Source of the DNA: Flammula alnicola
Lineage: Eukaryota; Basidiomycota; Agaricomycetes; Agaricales; Strophariaceae
Assembly: GCA_015499995.1 (NCBI GenBank)
Contig: JADNRV010000011.1
Coordinates: 1 to 64,000 of the forward strand
Direction of reading: 5' to 3'
Length of the DNA stretch: 64,000 bases
The notes below the pieces were generated by a model. It was given only the letters and a program-made list of their open reading frames with translations. It was not told the origin of the DNA and searched no databases. The translations under genes and the position numbers were made by a program. This document shows positions 46,584 through 57,400 of the stretch, one piece after another; the first letter of the stretch is position 1, and the number at the start of each line of letters is the position of its first letter.

Positions 46584-47542
46584 TTATTGAATTACTGACC
46601 TCAAGACGCCTATGGATTGCCTTTGATTTAAGATATTCCCTAAGGTCCTTTGCAGCCGCTCTTCGTTGATTATGCTGATATCGAAAGCTGGGCCGCGATT
46701 TGTACCTTTTAGGGCATCATGCCATTCGCGGCGTACTTCCGCATGGTATGCGAGTAACGCCGCTTCTCCATCCCGTTCGAATCTCATTCCGTGGTTTTCT
46801 AGATTGAGGTAGAAGGTGGCCAGAGAGACGATATGTGCTTCCGGCCATCCGGTCTCGGACATGTAGTGTAGGAGGGGAGTTTTGGCTGTCGACATTTGTC
46901 GCCACGTCAATTGATCGTCAGGGATAGCCTTCATCGAAGGCTTGAAGGCTGCGTAGGGTTTTAAAGCCATGATATCGTCCACTCTGGCGAACGTGAAAGC
47001 ATCTTGGGCGACTGTCCGGTCGTATCTCGTGGCCTCCGCGCATCCTTCTGGTGTGAAGTAATGGAGCTCGACATAATCGTGCTCTCGCAGTTTGTTGAGG
47101 GCAAAGTTGGATGGGTGAGGTATGGAGCTCGAGGCGACTGGTTTGTTGGCCTCAAAATTTCTGACTTTGCGTTTCTTGTTTCCGCTAGCTCTGTCGTCGT
47201 AGTCTTCTTCATGGTCCGCGTTCTGGGGATCGGTGGTTGTTGGGGTGGTTCCTCTTCTTGCTGTCTTTCGTCTTGTTGTTGTTGTTGTTGTTGCTGCTGC
47301 TGCTGCTGCTGTTCTTGTTCTTGTTGTCGTGCGTCTTCGTCTTCCTGTTGTTGTTGGTTCCAAGCGTTGATTTGGGCTTGGTGGTCGGCCGTCCATGCCG
47401 CTGTCAGACGTTCAATGGCTTGTTCGGGGGTGACGTTGTCTGCGCGTATTAAGCTTTCTCGGAGAAAGGCGTACGCCTCTGAGGCGAAGTCGGGTTGCAC
47501 CGCTAGGTTTGGGTCGTTGAGTATCCTCGGCATCGTTGTCAC
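46584..47542 (-). CDS. Gag N-terminal part of the Ngaro element, frame change in a polyQ region
   Basis: Starts MTTMPRILNDPNLAVQPDFA at 47542, with FRxSLI-type helix and TPEQAIERLTAAWTADHQAQ, then a Gln-rich tract. After the tract the conserved frame switches (near 47200-47240) to NFALNKLREHDYVELHYFTP, EGCAEATRYDRTVAQDAFTF, TWRQMSTAKTPLLHYMSETG and NHGMRFERDGEAALLAYHAE. It ends at 46584, or is spliced on from GTCAGT at about 46600. Typical gag of Agaricomycete Ngaro-like elements. Confidence 0.7.
47272..47327. repeat. Trinucleotide tract (CAA/CAG on the minus strand)
   Basis: GTT/GCT repeats coding for polyglutamine in gag. Confidence 0.95.
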
Positions 47543-48275
47543 TGTCCCGCGCGTCTGGTGTGTGCTGGCAGTTTCTTCAATTCAGAAGGAGTGTGGGAGA
47601 ATAATGAATGGATTGGTTTGTGCTCTACGGTGTCTAGAGGAAGCAAAAGAAAGTGACGAGGTGATAGACAGAGCTCGAGCACTTGAGACGGTGACAGTTT
47701 CGGACGAAGAGATTTAGCCGAGACTGTCACCGCGTGTACAAAGACAACACTCTAACCCTAAGTTCATTCTTCGCACGTGATAGAGCAAAATGAGTGAGGG
47801 CAGTCAGAGGATATTTCGAATAGGCAAAAGGAAGATAGGGGGAAACTGTGGGCTTTTGGCTTTGATAGCAAATGCGGTCAGTCGATGAAATAAGGGAAGA
47901 ATTCCGGCTAAGCGACAATCATCGCGGGCGAATTTATGACCCAGACCCCCTACGATTTTTAGGGATTTGACATATGGCGCAAGGCGAGGAGAGGACTCTA
48001 TCAAACCCAAAAGTTTCTGGGTCGAAGGAATAGCAAGTAAGTTGCGGCCTCCGTCTGCATCATGATCAACAACCACTGCGACAGAAGAAAAGAGTTCCTT
48101 CTGACATGCTGGAGTGAATGACCGGCAGATGAGTGAGCAGGTCCTTAGAGCGCCAACGTCCTCCCAAAGGTAACCCAGAATTTCATCAATGAGTTCCTGG
48201 GATAATGTTGCCATTGTCTTCGTCAACGCGTCACTGGCGTAGAAGAAATACAACAGGGTGCGGCTTTTGCCGGAT

Positions 48276-48829
48276 ATGATTGAATCTCCGCTGTTGTTCT
48301 AAGCTTTTATCGAACATCCGTTCAAGAGCACCGCTGGCAGGCCAAACCTCCGCACCATCGCGCCAAGTCAATAGAGAAGAGGACATGGCGCAACGCTTAC
48401 CCTCAGCAGGTGGTATCTCGCGGGCAACAGGGTGCTAAATCAGAGGGACCTGCTGTTATCCCAGTACTCACCTTCTCAGTATATGTAAGTCGCTCATATT
48501 CGATCATACAGATCACCTTCAGCTTCGTATGGAGACATCGCCTTGCACTCTCGATCAAATTGCAGACTCGGAGAACGACATTTCGACTCAAGCAGCCTTT
48601 TCCCATGGACGGACTACTTTATATTGTATTATCCATGCATCACCCAGGACTCGCAATCGAAGTTACGGTCTCAATCTCTCGCCATCTGGTCAATTAACCC
48701 CTAATCTTACTTATATGGAGCATCTTTCATAGTCATGCGAAAACACTTGACATATTAAAAGGTATGTGCCGCCATTGTCAAAGTGGAGCGAGCCATCCGG
48801 TCTTCTGATTGTTGACCCAAGATAGACCG
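48276..48829. other. No confident gene
   Basis: Between the F-box promoter side and the tandem-duplicated gene. Short open frames on both strands (for example 48410-48697) have no recognisable motif. Confidence 0.4.
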
Positions 48830-50290
48830 ACCTCGTGGGTGTTCGTTATAGGGATTTGACTTTTGTCAAGGCCCTTCTTTGTCTACTGTAACTCCAATTC
48901 CACTTTCGCGGTCCTGATCTCACATAATCGTCGATCTTGGCTCTTAGTGTAGGCCCACAGTCACCTCCGCTTTGCCTCCGCTTTCTTATCAGAGTTTGCG
49001 CAATAACAGGCCGATACCTAGCATTCAATATTCATAAATAATCATGTTCCGCGGTTATCCCACTCCAGCGTTCCGTGATTGTCAATGTCACCTCTTATTG
49101 GGTTCATTGAGTCTGCTTTTTGTCATATGATCAGTGTTTACCCGACTGACTGACTGCGATCAAGGGCAAGCATGGACAAAGCTGGTCTGTTTGCCCTACT
49201 TAAGTATAGCTGGCGGAGGTGCTTAGACGTAGAGATAGTCTAAAATGCCTCCCAAACCTTCCAAGTTCAGAAAACTCAAACCCAGGAATCCCAACCAAAA
49301 GCCGGTTCCAATCCGTTTCAGAGGCTCCTCTTCGTTGTCAGCGGTAAAGACGGTAATTTAACAAGTTTATTGAGTTTTTTTCTTCCACAACTCTAATACC
49401 CTCTTATTCGTTAGGTTGGGACCGTTACTCGTGACTCAAACACCGTGTTGACTCCTGCAGGACCCTTCCCAAAGGACAAGGTTCACTTGGTGCCTAAAGG
49501 CGCTCGAGTCCATCACGCCAAAGACGTCGTTCAGGTCATCGGTGCAGATGGCACAATCCTACACTCATCCCCTATTTCCAAATCCGCCGGCCAGGCTCGA
49601 ACCTCCGCAGGAACCAAACCCGCCACAAGCGTCACACGGGACGGCTTGGTTGCATATTGCCATTGGCATAATACTGACACCGACGACTATATCAGCAATT
49701 TTTCCACCGCCTGGACCGTCCCCAACCCACCACACAAGGACAACGGCCAAACGATATACATTTACAATGCCCTTTGCTCGGATGCCGACATATTTTCTGA
49801 CGATTGTGACGTCTTGCAGCCCACGTTACAGTACGGTGAAACTGACGCAGGTGGTGGAAGTTACTGGGCCATTGCATCGTGGTATTACAGTGGCGACGAC
49901 TACTACATTAGCAACTTAGTTCAGGTTTCTTGTGACGACCGGCTCGTTGGGATCATGACAATGACCGACATTGATTACTATGACCCAGAGCCAACCTATT
50001 CCTGGAATATCACCTTCTCTGGTTATCCCGACACTTCCTTGAACATTGATACGTACGATCAGTTTCCCTACGCACTCGAGTGCTTGGAGATCTATGACTG
50101 CAAGGATTCGGATAATTTGCCCAACGGAACGACGCAGATGGAGAGTATCCTTCTTCAGACGGGATACTGGTGTCCCGACCTGTCCTGGACCACTTCAAGT
50201 GATTCTACGGACGACATCTCTGTTACCGTCGTTGAGGATGGGATTGATGGCTGTGTGGATATAAACTATCCAAGTTAGCACCACCGTAGT
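48830..50290. repeat. Tandem duplication unit, copy 1 (promoter and gene)
   Basis: Starting near 48835 (GTTATAGGGATTTG, CTACTGTAACTCCAATTCCA) this block matches 51975-55990 in the same direction, including promoter, intron and 3' end. The 1.2-1.3 kb extra upstream in copy 2 is accounted for by three inserted MITEs. Confidence 0.88.
49245..50278 (+). CDS. Unidentified basidiomycete protein, tandem copy 1 (intact)
   Basis: Two exons, 49245-49352 and 49415-50278, phase-0 intron; 323 residues. Start MPPKPSKFRKLKPRNPNQKP is basic, with no signal peptide. The C-terminal 230 residues look like a beta-rich domain: LVAYCHWHNTDTDDYISNFS, TAWTVPNPP, DNGQTIYIYNAL, ILQPTLQYGETDAGGGSYWA-type block, SWYYSGDDYYIS, VGIMTMTD, YSWNITFSGYPDTSLNID, PYALECLEIYDC. 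The TAWTVP ... LQPxLQYG ... GGGSYWAIASWY pattern belongs to a fungal family that I know only as uncharacterised. An upstream TATA-like AAGTATAGC precedes the start by about 45 bp. Confidence 0.75.
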
Positions 50291-51970
50291 TTACTGTGCC
50301 TTTACACGACTCGTCAGCTATGCAGGTAGCTTTTCCCCCACTAGTATCTCTCCTTTATCCGTTCTAAATTTTTAAAATTTCGATCAATATATAGCACAAT
50401 ATCCTACCCCCACAACTTGCTTCCCATATCCTGTTTTGTAGGTTTGAATTGAACGACACGATTGTTACAAGACAAAATCGGGACAGACGACATTCGACAC
50501 ACTCCCCGGCCCCGAATCGGGATGATGTCGATCAACGACACACAGTTCACCAGGTGTGCCGAAATCGAGCCTTGAAAGTATGTCAACGATCTGTCGCCCA
50601 TCAAGGGAAGTGTGTCATTCTTCTTGAGTAGGTTATCACTTCTGGGTGGTAGATGGTTCATAAGACGGCTCACAGCTCGTCCAAGACTTATTATCTTGTA
50701 GACTTGATACTGTTTGAATCTCTAACGGACGACAACAATAATTTTAAATATCTAATCTTAAGTTGAACGTGTGTGCCGACACACAGTGCAGCCCATAGGC
50801 AGAGTACTTACAATATTTCGTTAATAGAAGTATAAACCAATTTATTAAATTGGTGCTACTGGGTATCCTAATCTTACGCTACGTATTCTATGTATTTGAG
50901 CCCATCCAAAGGGTTGCTCGACTTGTTTAACCTAACACCTAGGCCAGCGGTTGCACACTGCGTTGCAACCCAATGACCTTCGGGATCCCGATAGCGGGGA
51001 ATCTCAGCAGCGCATTTCGAATGAGCGGGGCGAGTGGAGCGAGGGTTTTGCGATGACCTATAACTCATCACGGTTAGTCTAAAGCATCAGCAGGGCTATT
51101 AACTCACCATGGTCCCGTTTATCTTGGTATTAATCATTGGTGGCATCTCCCCGGCATATTTCGAGTAGCCTACAGCTTTGCATACGTCGTGCTTTGCGTA
51201 TGTTGGCAATCCTGGTGGCGAACGAAGGCGACGAAGGCGACGAAGGCGAGGAACAGGGCCTCCAGCCCAAAGATCTGTGTGTGATAGCTATGTGGTCAGT
51301 GGTTTCGAGCGATGGTGCTGAAAATCGTACCTTGAGGGCCTCCCATAGACTGAGTACCCCTTGAACTCTTATGCATATCCCATATCCCAGGTTGCCCAAT
51401 GCCGGGTTGTCGTGTTTGTCCCTATGACTGTCGGCCAACATCATCTTGGTACGGCGTCATGGCCTTCCTATGGCTATTGTCATTGTTCTACGGAGCTGCT
51501 TTGGGTCGTCGTCACCACCGACAGATCGTGGCAGCGGAAGCGGGGTGGTGGGAGGGAAGGAAGAGACGCAATTACAAATAGAAGAAACATTAAAATTCTT
51601 TTGGAATCAAGAATTAAATAAAATGTTTGAAGGTAAAAAGAGTTTATTTAGTAATTATGTTGGTATTGTGAGGAGTATTAATTTAAAAGTCTTAACCCTC
51701 CGTATATTAATATTAGCTTAAAATTTAGTAATAAAATACTTTATTAAATTATTTTTGCTTTAACAATGTTAATAATGTTTACAGATTTTAAGTTTGATGT
51801 GGATCTGGATTCCTAATCCGGAACAGCTGAGCCGATTTGCGCGCTCATCACGTGGGTAAATGTGAACAGCGGCACCTCACAGCAACTCCCATGCAAGAAG
51901 TGTCGTCACTCGTGAATTGAAGTTCAAACGTTCACATTCGACACTGTGTCGAGCTGCTCATAATATAGGG
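50279..51970. other. Intergenic, no gene supported
   Basis: 1.7 kb. It holds a 9-bp in-phase repeat at 51224-51250 (GAAGGCGAC three times), an AT-rich tail at 51580-51800 resembling relic or organelle-like sequence, and short open frames without motifs. Confidence 0.45.
51224..51250. repeat. 9-bp tandem repeat, three copies
   Basis: GAAGGCGAC, GAAGGCGAC, GAAGGCGAG. Confidence 0.95.
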
Positions 51971-52221
51971 TAACTGGCCTCGTGAGTATTTGTTATAGCC
52001 ATCTGTAAAGGCACCAGAGCCTTTTTGGTTTACTGTAACTCCAATTCCACTCCTGTGGTCCTGATCTTCCATGATTGTCGATCTTGGCTCTTACTGTAGG
52101 CCCACAGCCACCTCCGCCTTGCCTCCGCTTTCTTATCAGAGTTTGCACCGACAGACCAACAGCTAGCATTCAATACCATATGTTTCAAAAATCAGAACTT
52201 CGTCTCCACCCTTCTGTTTTC

Positions 52222-52802
52222 GGATAATTCTATTTGGAAACCCGGGTTGTTGGCTTTTAGCCGAGCAACCCCTCTAAATAAGGCAATAATCCCTGACGTC
52301 ACGAGACCTCCTGCGGAGGCTCCGTCCCCCATCAACGGCAAGTGGGCGGCACGCTCAACTCGCGACCGTCCTCGCTCTTGGCGACGGTGAAACAAGACTT
52401 TTGTGCTCTTATTTTGAGGTATTTTTGAAGAATAAAATAGAAGGAATATTCTCAAATACAAGGATTTCGAATTCTACTGCAACATGCTTCCCTCTGATGA
52501 CCATCGAGCAGGCTGGGTCGGAGAGCATTCAGAAGATGCAGAACGTGGTAAAAGGTTGAATATTTTTCAAGTGAATCTATATTATTTTGATTTTAAAGGT
52601 AGTCTATGTTGATTCAAACTTGTTGTTGGCTCAATTTCCTCGACAGCAAGGACAGTCGCGACTACTGAGCGTGCCGCCGACAATGCCGCTGATGGTGGAC
52701 GGGAGCTACGGCGGAAAGTCTCGTGACGTCGGGAATTATTGCCTTATTTAGAGGGATTTCTCGCTAAAAGCCAACAACCCGGGTTTCCAAATAGAATTAT
52801 CC
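52222..52802. mobile_element. MULE-like non-autonomous element, 581 bp
   Basis: Long inverted ends (about 85 bp strongly alike, imperfect to about 160 bp) starting GGATAATTCTATTTGGAAAC. The target duplication is 9 bp, TCTGTTTTC (52213-52221 and 52803-52811), as in Mutator-like elements. No transposase inside. Confidence 0.88.
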
Positions 52803-52856
52803 TCTGTTTTCCACTTCGTTTTCTTCAGCGCTTTTTTTAGATTCAATAAACTCTAT

Positions 52857-53188
52857 CAGTGTTGGACAAGTCATTGACTGGTCAATAAAGTCGGTCATAG
52901 TCAACAAAAGTCAAGTCATTGGTCAAATTGACCAATGACTTGACCCAAAAGGCTGATGGCCATCAATCAATTCCCACACGACTATGCGTCTGTGGTGCGT
53001 GATGGGATGCGTGCTGATTTAGCGCTGATGCGTGATACGTAGTGTCTCCATAGGTCATGTGCGGCTGCTTTGAAGTGCGTGTTGATCAGTCAAAAGTCAA
53101 TCAAAATTGACCGGTCATGACTAGTCATGACTAGTCATTCGATTTTTGACTGTGACTTTGCGGGATAAGTCATGACTGTCCAACACTG
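52857..53188. mobile_element. hAT-type MITE, 332 bp, copy 1
   Basis: Ends CAGTGTTGGACA ... TGTCCAACACTG; target duplication AACTCTAT (52849-52856 and 53189-53196). The body is full of GTCAAT/TGACC words and includes CAAATTGACCAATGACTTG. Confidence 0.93.
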
Positions 53189-53361
53189 AACTCTATTGTC
53201 GATGTTGACCTCAATTGTAGGTGTGCAGTGAGTCTATATGATCAATGTTTACCCGAGATAGATTGACTGCGATCAAGGGCACGCACGGACAAAACTACTG
53301 TGTCAATCCTACTTATAGGCTACAGCTGGCAGAGGTGCTCAGTCCTTGAAATAGTCAAACA

Positions 53362-53693
53362 CAGTGTTGGACAGTCATGACTTATCCCGCAAAGTCACAG
53401 TCAAAAATCGAATGACTAGTCATGACTAGTCATGACCAGTCAATTTTGATTGACTTTTGACTGATCAACACGCACTTCAAAGCAGCCGCACATGACCTAT
53501 GGAGACACTACGTATCACGCATCAGCGCTAAATCAGCACGCATCCCATCACGCACCACAGACGCATAGTCGTGTGGGAATTGATTGATGGCCATCAGCCT
53601 TTTGGGTCAAGTCATTGGTCAATTTGACCAATGACTTGACTTTTGTTGACTATGACCGACTTTATTGACCAGTCAATGACTTGTCCAACACTG
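53362..53693. mobile_element. hAT-type MITE, 332 bp, copy 2 (inverted)
   Basis: Same element in the opposite orientation, nearly identical; target duplication GTCAAACA (53354-53361 and 53694-53701). The last base of the right duplication is the A of the gene's ATG. Confidence 0.93.
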
Positions 53694-53700
53694 GTCAAAC

Positions 53701-55954
53701 ATGCCTCCCGAATCTTTCACGTTCATAGAACCCGATAATCGCAACAGTCAGAAGCCAGTTCCCGTTCGTTTCAGAGGCTCCTCTTCATTGTCAGCGGTAA
53801 AGACGGTAATTTAACAAGTTTATTGAGTTTTTTTTTCTTCCGCGATTCTAATATCCTCTCATTCATTAGGTTGGGACCATTACTCGCGACTCAAACACCG
53901 TGTTGACTCCTGCAGGACCCTTCCCAAAGGACAAGGTTCACTTGGTGCCTAAAGGCGCTCGAGTCCATCATGCCAGAGACGTCGTTCAGATCATCGGTGC
54001 AGATGGCACAATCCTACACTCATCCCCTATTTCCAAATCCGTCGGCCAGGCTCGAACCTCTGCAGGAGCCAAACCCGCCACAAGCGTCACGCAGGACGGC
54101 TTGGTTGCATATTGCCATTGGCATAATACTGACACCGACGACTATATCAGCAATTTTTCCACCGCCTGGACCGTCCCCAACACACCAGTCAAGGACAACG
54201 GCCAGACGATATACATTTACAACGCACTTTCCTCAGATGCCGACATCTTTTCTGACGATTGTGCCATCTTGCAGCCCACTTTACAGTACGGTGAAACTGA
54301 CGCAGGTGGTGGAAGCTACTGGGCCATTGCGTCGTGGTATTACAGTGGCACCGACTACTACAATTAGTGATGTGCCGGCTCCGGCCTGAGGCCAGAAGCC
54401 GAGCCAAGCCGGGCCCAAAGAAGCCGGGCCAAGCCGGGCCAAAGGTGTTGGCCTGGAGCCGGCTTTGGCCCGGCCTGATAATTTGATAAGCCCGAGCCCT
54501 CGGCCCAGGCCGGGGCTTTCTGCCAATTTTTTTTCGAGTTCAAACGGTGAAAAACTGACCTTTGAGTACCCAAAACGCACTTTTTGTACTGTACAGTGCC
54601 CATCACCACCTCTCCAACACCTCCCGTTTGGTGCCGAGAAATTTTTTGTAGAATTTTTCTGATTTTCTTAGAAAGGAAACCCATGAAAAGAATGCGATTT
54701 ACGCGTTTTCTCATTTTTTCCCACGGTGTTTCACTTTTTCGGGGTTGGGAAAAAAAATAAAGGGCTCCAATTTCATATTATTTGAGGGAGGGATGATGAA
54801 GAAAGGCAGGAAACAATGTTTATGAGGTTTTCAGCAAAAAATCCCCTTTTTCTGCCCGATCCAGCGGTTCCATAGGGTTGGGTAGTAGCGTTGGGTGAGT
54901 GTGACCCTGACTGTAACATACCTTATATAGAAGGTTGTGACATATGGTTAGGGTTTGTTTCACTTTTCTAAGGCCGGAATTTCGAAAACTTGTCCGATCG
55001 ACTTGAGATTCACACCAACGATAGCCCTCATCAATCTAAACACATTCCCGGTGTTTTTGACAAATTTGGGCTATTCGGGAAAATGTAGTTATCAAATGTG
55101 TGTTTTTGTTTGTTCCCTGCCAAACCAGGTGATGCGAGGTGGTGATGGGCACTGTATGTTCACGAAGGTTTGATCTAATAATAGTTTAAAGTCAGTCTGA
55201 TGATCAGTTGATCGTGTGTAATGGTGGCCATGCATTGACGGACAAGTCCGGCTGAGTTTGAAATGCAATCAATGTTCATTGTGAGTGCGAAAATAAGTTG
55301 CAAGTGGTATTGCACGTTTGACAACATGTCTTAGTCACCCGTATAATAGTTAAATATGTACTTTAGACTTGCATCTGTATGTAGATATCAAAATATTTTT
55401 ATTATATTATGTTTCAACTAATTTGTCAGCAAAGCCCCGGCTTGGGCCAAAGCCGGGCCGGGCCAAGCCTGATTTCCGGCTTTTGGCCCGGCTCGTGATT
55501 TGACAAAGCCTGAGCCGCCCAAAGCCGGGCCAGAGCCGGGGCTTTCAGGCCAAGCCCGAGCCGGCACATCACTAACTACAATAGCCCCGCAGTTTTTGTT
55601 CCTTGTTGTGCCGGGGTCGTTGGGATCATGACAATGACCGACATTGATGACCAGACAGACAAACAGACCTATTACTGGAATATCATGTTCCCCGGTTATC
55701 CCGACACCTCCTTAAACATCGATACATTTGATCAGTTTCCCTATGCACTCGAGTGCCTGGAGATCTATGACTGCGATGATTCGGATAACCTGCCCACCGG
55801 AACGACGCAGATGAACAGTATCCTTCTTCAGATGGGATCCTGTTGTTCCGACCTGTCCTGGACCACTTCAAGCGACGCTACGGATGCCATCTCAATGACT
55901 GTTGTTAATGATGGATCAGTTGATGGCCGCGTGGATATAAAGTATCCGAGTTAG
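53701..55954 (+). pseudogene. Unidentified basidiomycete protein, tandem copy 2, split by a hAT element
   Basis: Exons 53701-53805 and 53870-54364, then a 1210-bp insertion and its 8-bp duplication, then 55583-55954. Without the insertion the frame is unbroken and gives 323 residues, the same length as copy 1, with roughly one residue in six changed. The most divergent patch (SPAVFVPCCAGV) is just after the break. As it stands, translation stops immediately at TAG inside the inserted end. Confidence 0.9.
54365..55574. mobile_element. hAT-type non-autonomous element, 1210 bp
   Basis: Inverted ends TAGTGATGTGCCGGCTC; target duplication ACTACAAT (54357-54364 and 55575-55582). Subterminal 130 bp at each end are packed with GGCCCGGCTT/AAGCCGGGCC words. 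The middle is AT-rich with no transposase frame. Confidence 0.93.
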
Positions 55955-55989
55955 TTGTTAATAGGTTACTTCACCTCTAGACGACCTGT

Positions 55990-56413
55990 TAGCTATGCAA
56001 CTAGCTTTTCTCCCTTTCTCCCTTTCATCTGTTCTAATAGTCAGCACGACATCTTACTATCACAAGTTACTGCTCCGTCTTCCTATATCCTGTTGATAGT
56101 TTGAGAATTGAACGACATGGAACTTGAAGGATCCGACCTCTCGTCAGGTTTAAATAGTAACCACCGATCGGTCAGCGGTTGTGCTATAGGCCGGGCAGCA
56201 TGTTCTTTACCAGCCAAAAGTTAACACAAGTTAAAATAAGTTACTTTTGTATGGAAAAGTTAATTTGTAAAGTAACTTTGTTAACCACCGTTGCGAACAG
56301 ACTGGTCGCGAGTCTAGGGTTTCGTGCATAAATCTTGTGATGTGTACAGTCTCCACAAATATTTACAAGAGAACATTTCGTCAATCGCAGTCTGGTGTCG
56401 TTGTCTCTTACGT
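55990..56413. other. Intergenic with a hairpin
   Basis: No gene. GTTAACACAAGTTA near 56220 pairs with TAACTTTGTTAAC near 56273. From about 56325 the sequence is the duplicated 3' flank of the DUF3669 gene. Confidence 0.5.
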
Positions 56414-57400
56414 CTAAGCCCTATTGGCATCTTTGTGAACTTGCTCCGCCTCCAATGCCACGATGAACTTTTGGCCTAGCTGCCCTGCGACCTCTCCAAT
56501 CTTCTTGCACTCCTCGAGGTAAGCTTTGGAAAAAACGCCATAAAGCGAATCGGCGGGCCTCGCACGAGGGAAATACGCCTCGTTCGCGAAAAAAGCATCC
56601 ACAAGCAACGGGATTTGATTTTCTGTGAAATCGAATTCCTTGACTTGGTTGAAATCGAGGACCCAAACACGGGGCTCTCGGCGCTCGCGACGGTTAGGAA
56701 CAAGGCTAGTAATATTCGCGCCAAGGACAACCTCGATGTCTCGCGCGTCGTTTCTGGCGGTCATGTGGAGTTGTGCCAGCATGCGTCCCATCTCGCCCGA
56801 GAGCAGCACAGTGTTGAGACCAAGCTGTTCCGCACGCCCACGAGTCAAGGGGAAGTTGTAGGTGTCGAAGAATCTCTGAGGGGCAGCTCGATTGGCATCC
56901 GGTTCGGGACGTCCGAGAAGGAGACGGGCCAGATGATGTCCTCGGCGAACGAGGCCAGGAGCTCTCTCATTCAGGTTAGGGGGACAGAAAAGATCAATAA
57001 GCTTCGCCTTCAGGGCTGACGGCAAGGGGTAGACACGAGTCATGGAGTAGGCGCCTGTCCTGACAGCATCGCCTGCTGGAAAAACAAAGGCGGGGTCGTC
57101 CCAGAACTCAACGTCATCGGGGCCGTAGAAGTCGATAGGAGTGGGGGACAAAATGGTATTGCCAGATGCTTGAAGGGCCTCGCTGATAAGTTTCATCTGT
57201 CGATATTCTTCGGCCAGTATGGCGCAGTTGTCAGCAGAGCGACATTTCTTGTATACTTCAGGAGTCTGATACATGTTTCAGTAAGAGGACCCTTGGTGCC
57301 GCGCTCAACACGTACTGCCGTATTCATGTAGATAGTCGCAAAGGTGCCACTCCCGATCCTGATAGACTCGATGGGGCGGTTGTTGTCCTCGGACGCACTT
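56414..57400 (-). pseudogene. DUF3669-type protein, copy 2, with a changed 5' end
   Basis: Exon 2 (57265-56414) is almost identical to 6919-6068 (SAENCAIL becomes SADNCAIL, SPVPNR becomes SLVPNR). The intron and the last 25 or so codons of exon 1 (IESIRIGSGTFATIYMNTA) are also kept. Upstream of about 57400 similarity stops: the frame continues a few codons as FSPSNSSASEDNN, then a stop, with no ATG in view. Could be expressed if an upstream exon supplies a start; otherwise a truncated duplicate. Confidence 0.75.

Larger units (their letters stand above)
41459..47791 (-). mobile_element. Ngaro-type tyrosine-recombinase retrotransposon
   Basis: 6.33 kb including a nested 424-bp MITE. The ends are split direct repeats: a 149-bp block at 47643-47791 and 41797-41945, and a 215-bp block at 41946-42160 and 41459-41673. 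On the coding (minus) strand the order is A1 (149), genes, B1 (215), A2 (149) plus 123 bp, B2 (215). This is the Ngaro arrangement. There is no target duplication, only a shared AT at the joints, as expected of recombinase-mediated insertion. Genes: gag, RT, RNase H, tyrosine recombinase. Confidence 0.92.
40539..48214 (-). pseudogene. F-box protein, copy 2, split by a retrotransposon
   Basis: The N-terminal third is at 48214-47792 (MATLSQELIDEILGYLWEDV, LRTCSLICRSFTPACQKELF). The rest is at 41458-40539 (MQVELGSMSLELIPCGASFN ... IEYVPWDKLVPLLSKNFPCL). The break is exactly a 6.33-kb Ngaro-type element. Outside the break the gene aligns with copy 1, with an extra residue pair in VVVDHDADGG and scattered changes. 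The promoter side (to about 48275) is also shared. Confidence 0.85.

Noticed and set aside
47004..47717. A 237-codon plus-strand frame with Cys/Leu/Val runs
   Set aside because: It is the reverse reading of the gag polyQ and flanking sequence; the cysteine run comes from the trinucleotide repeat.
51580..51800. AT-rich segment as inserted mitochondrial DNA
   Set aside because: Base composition only; no mitochondrial gene fragment could be recognised.
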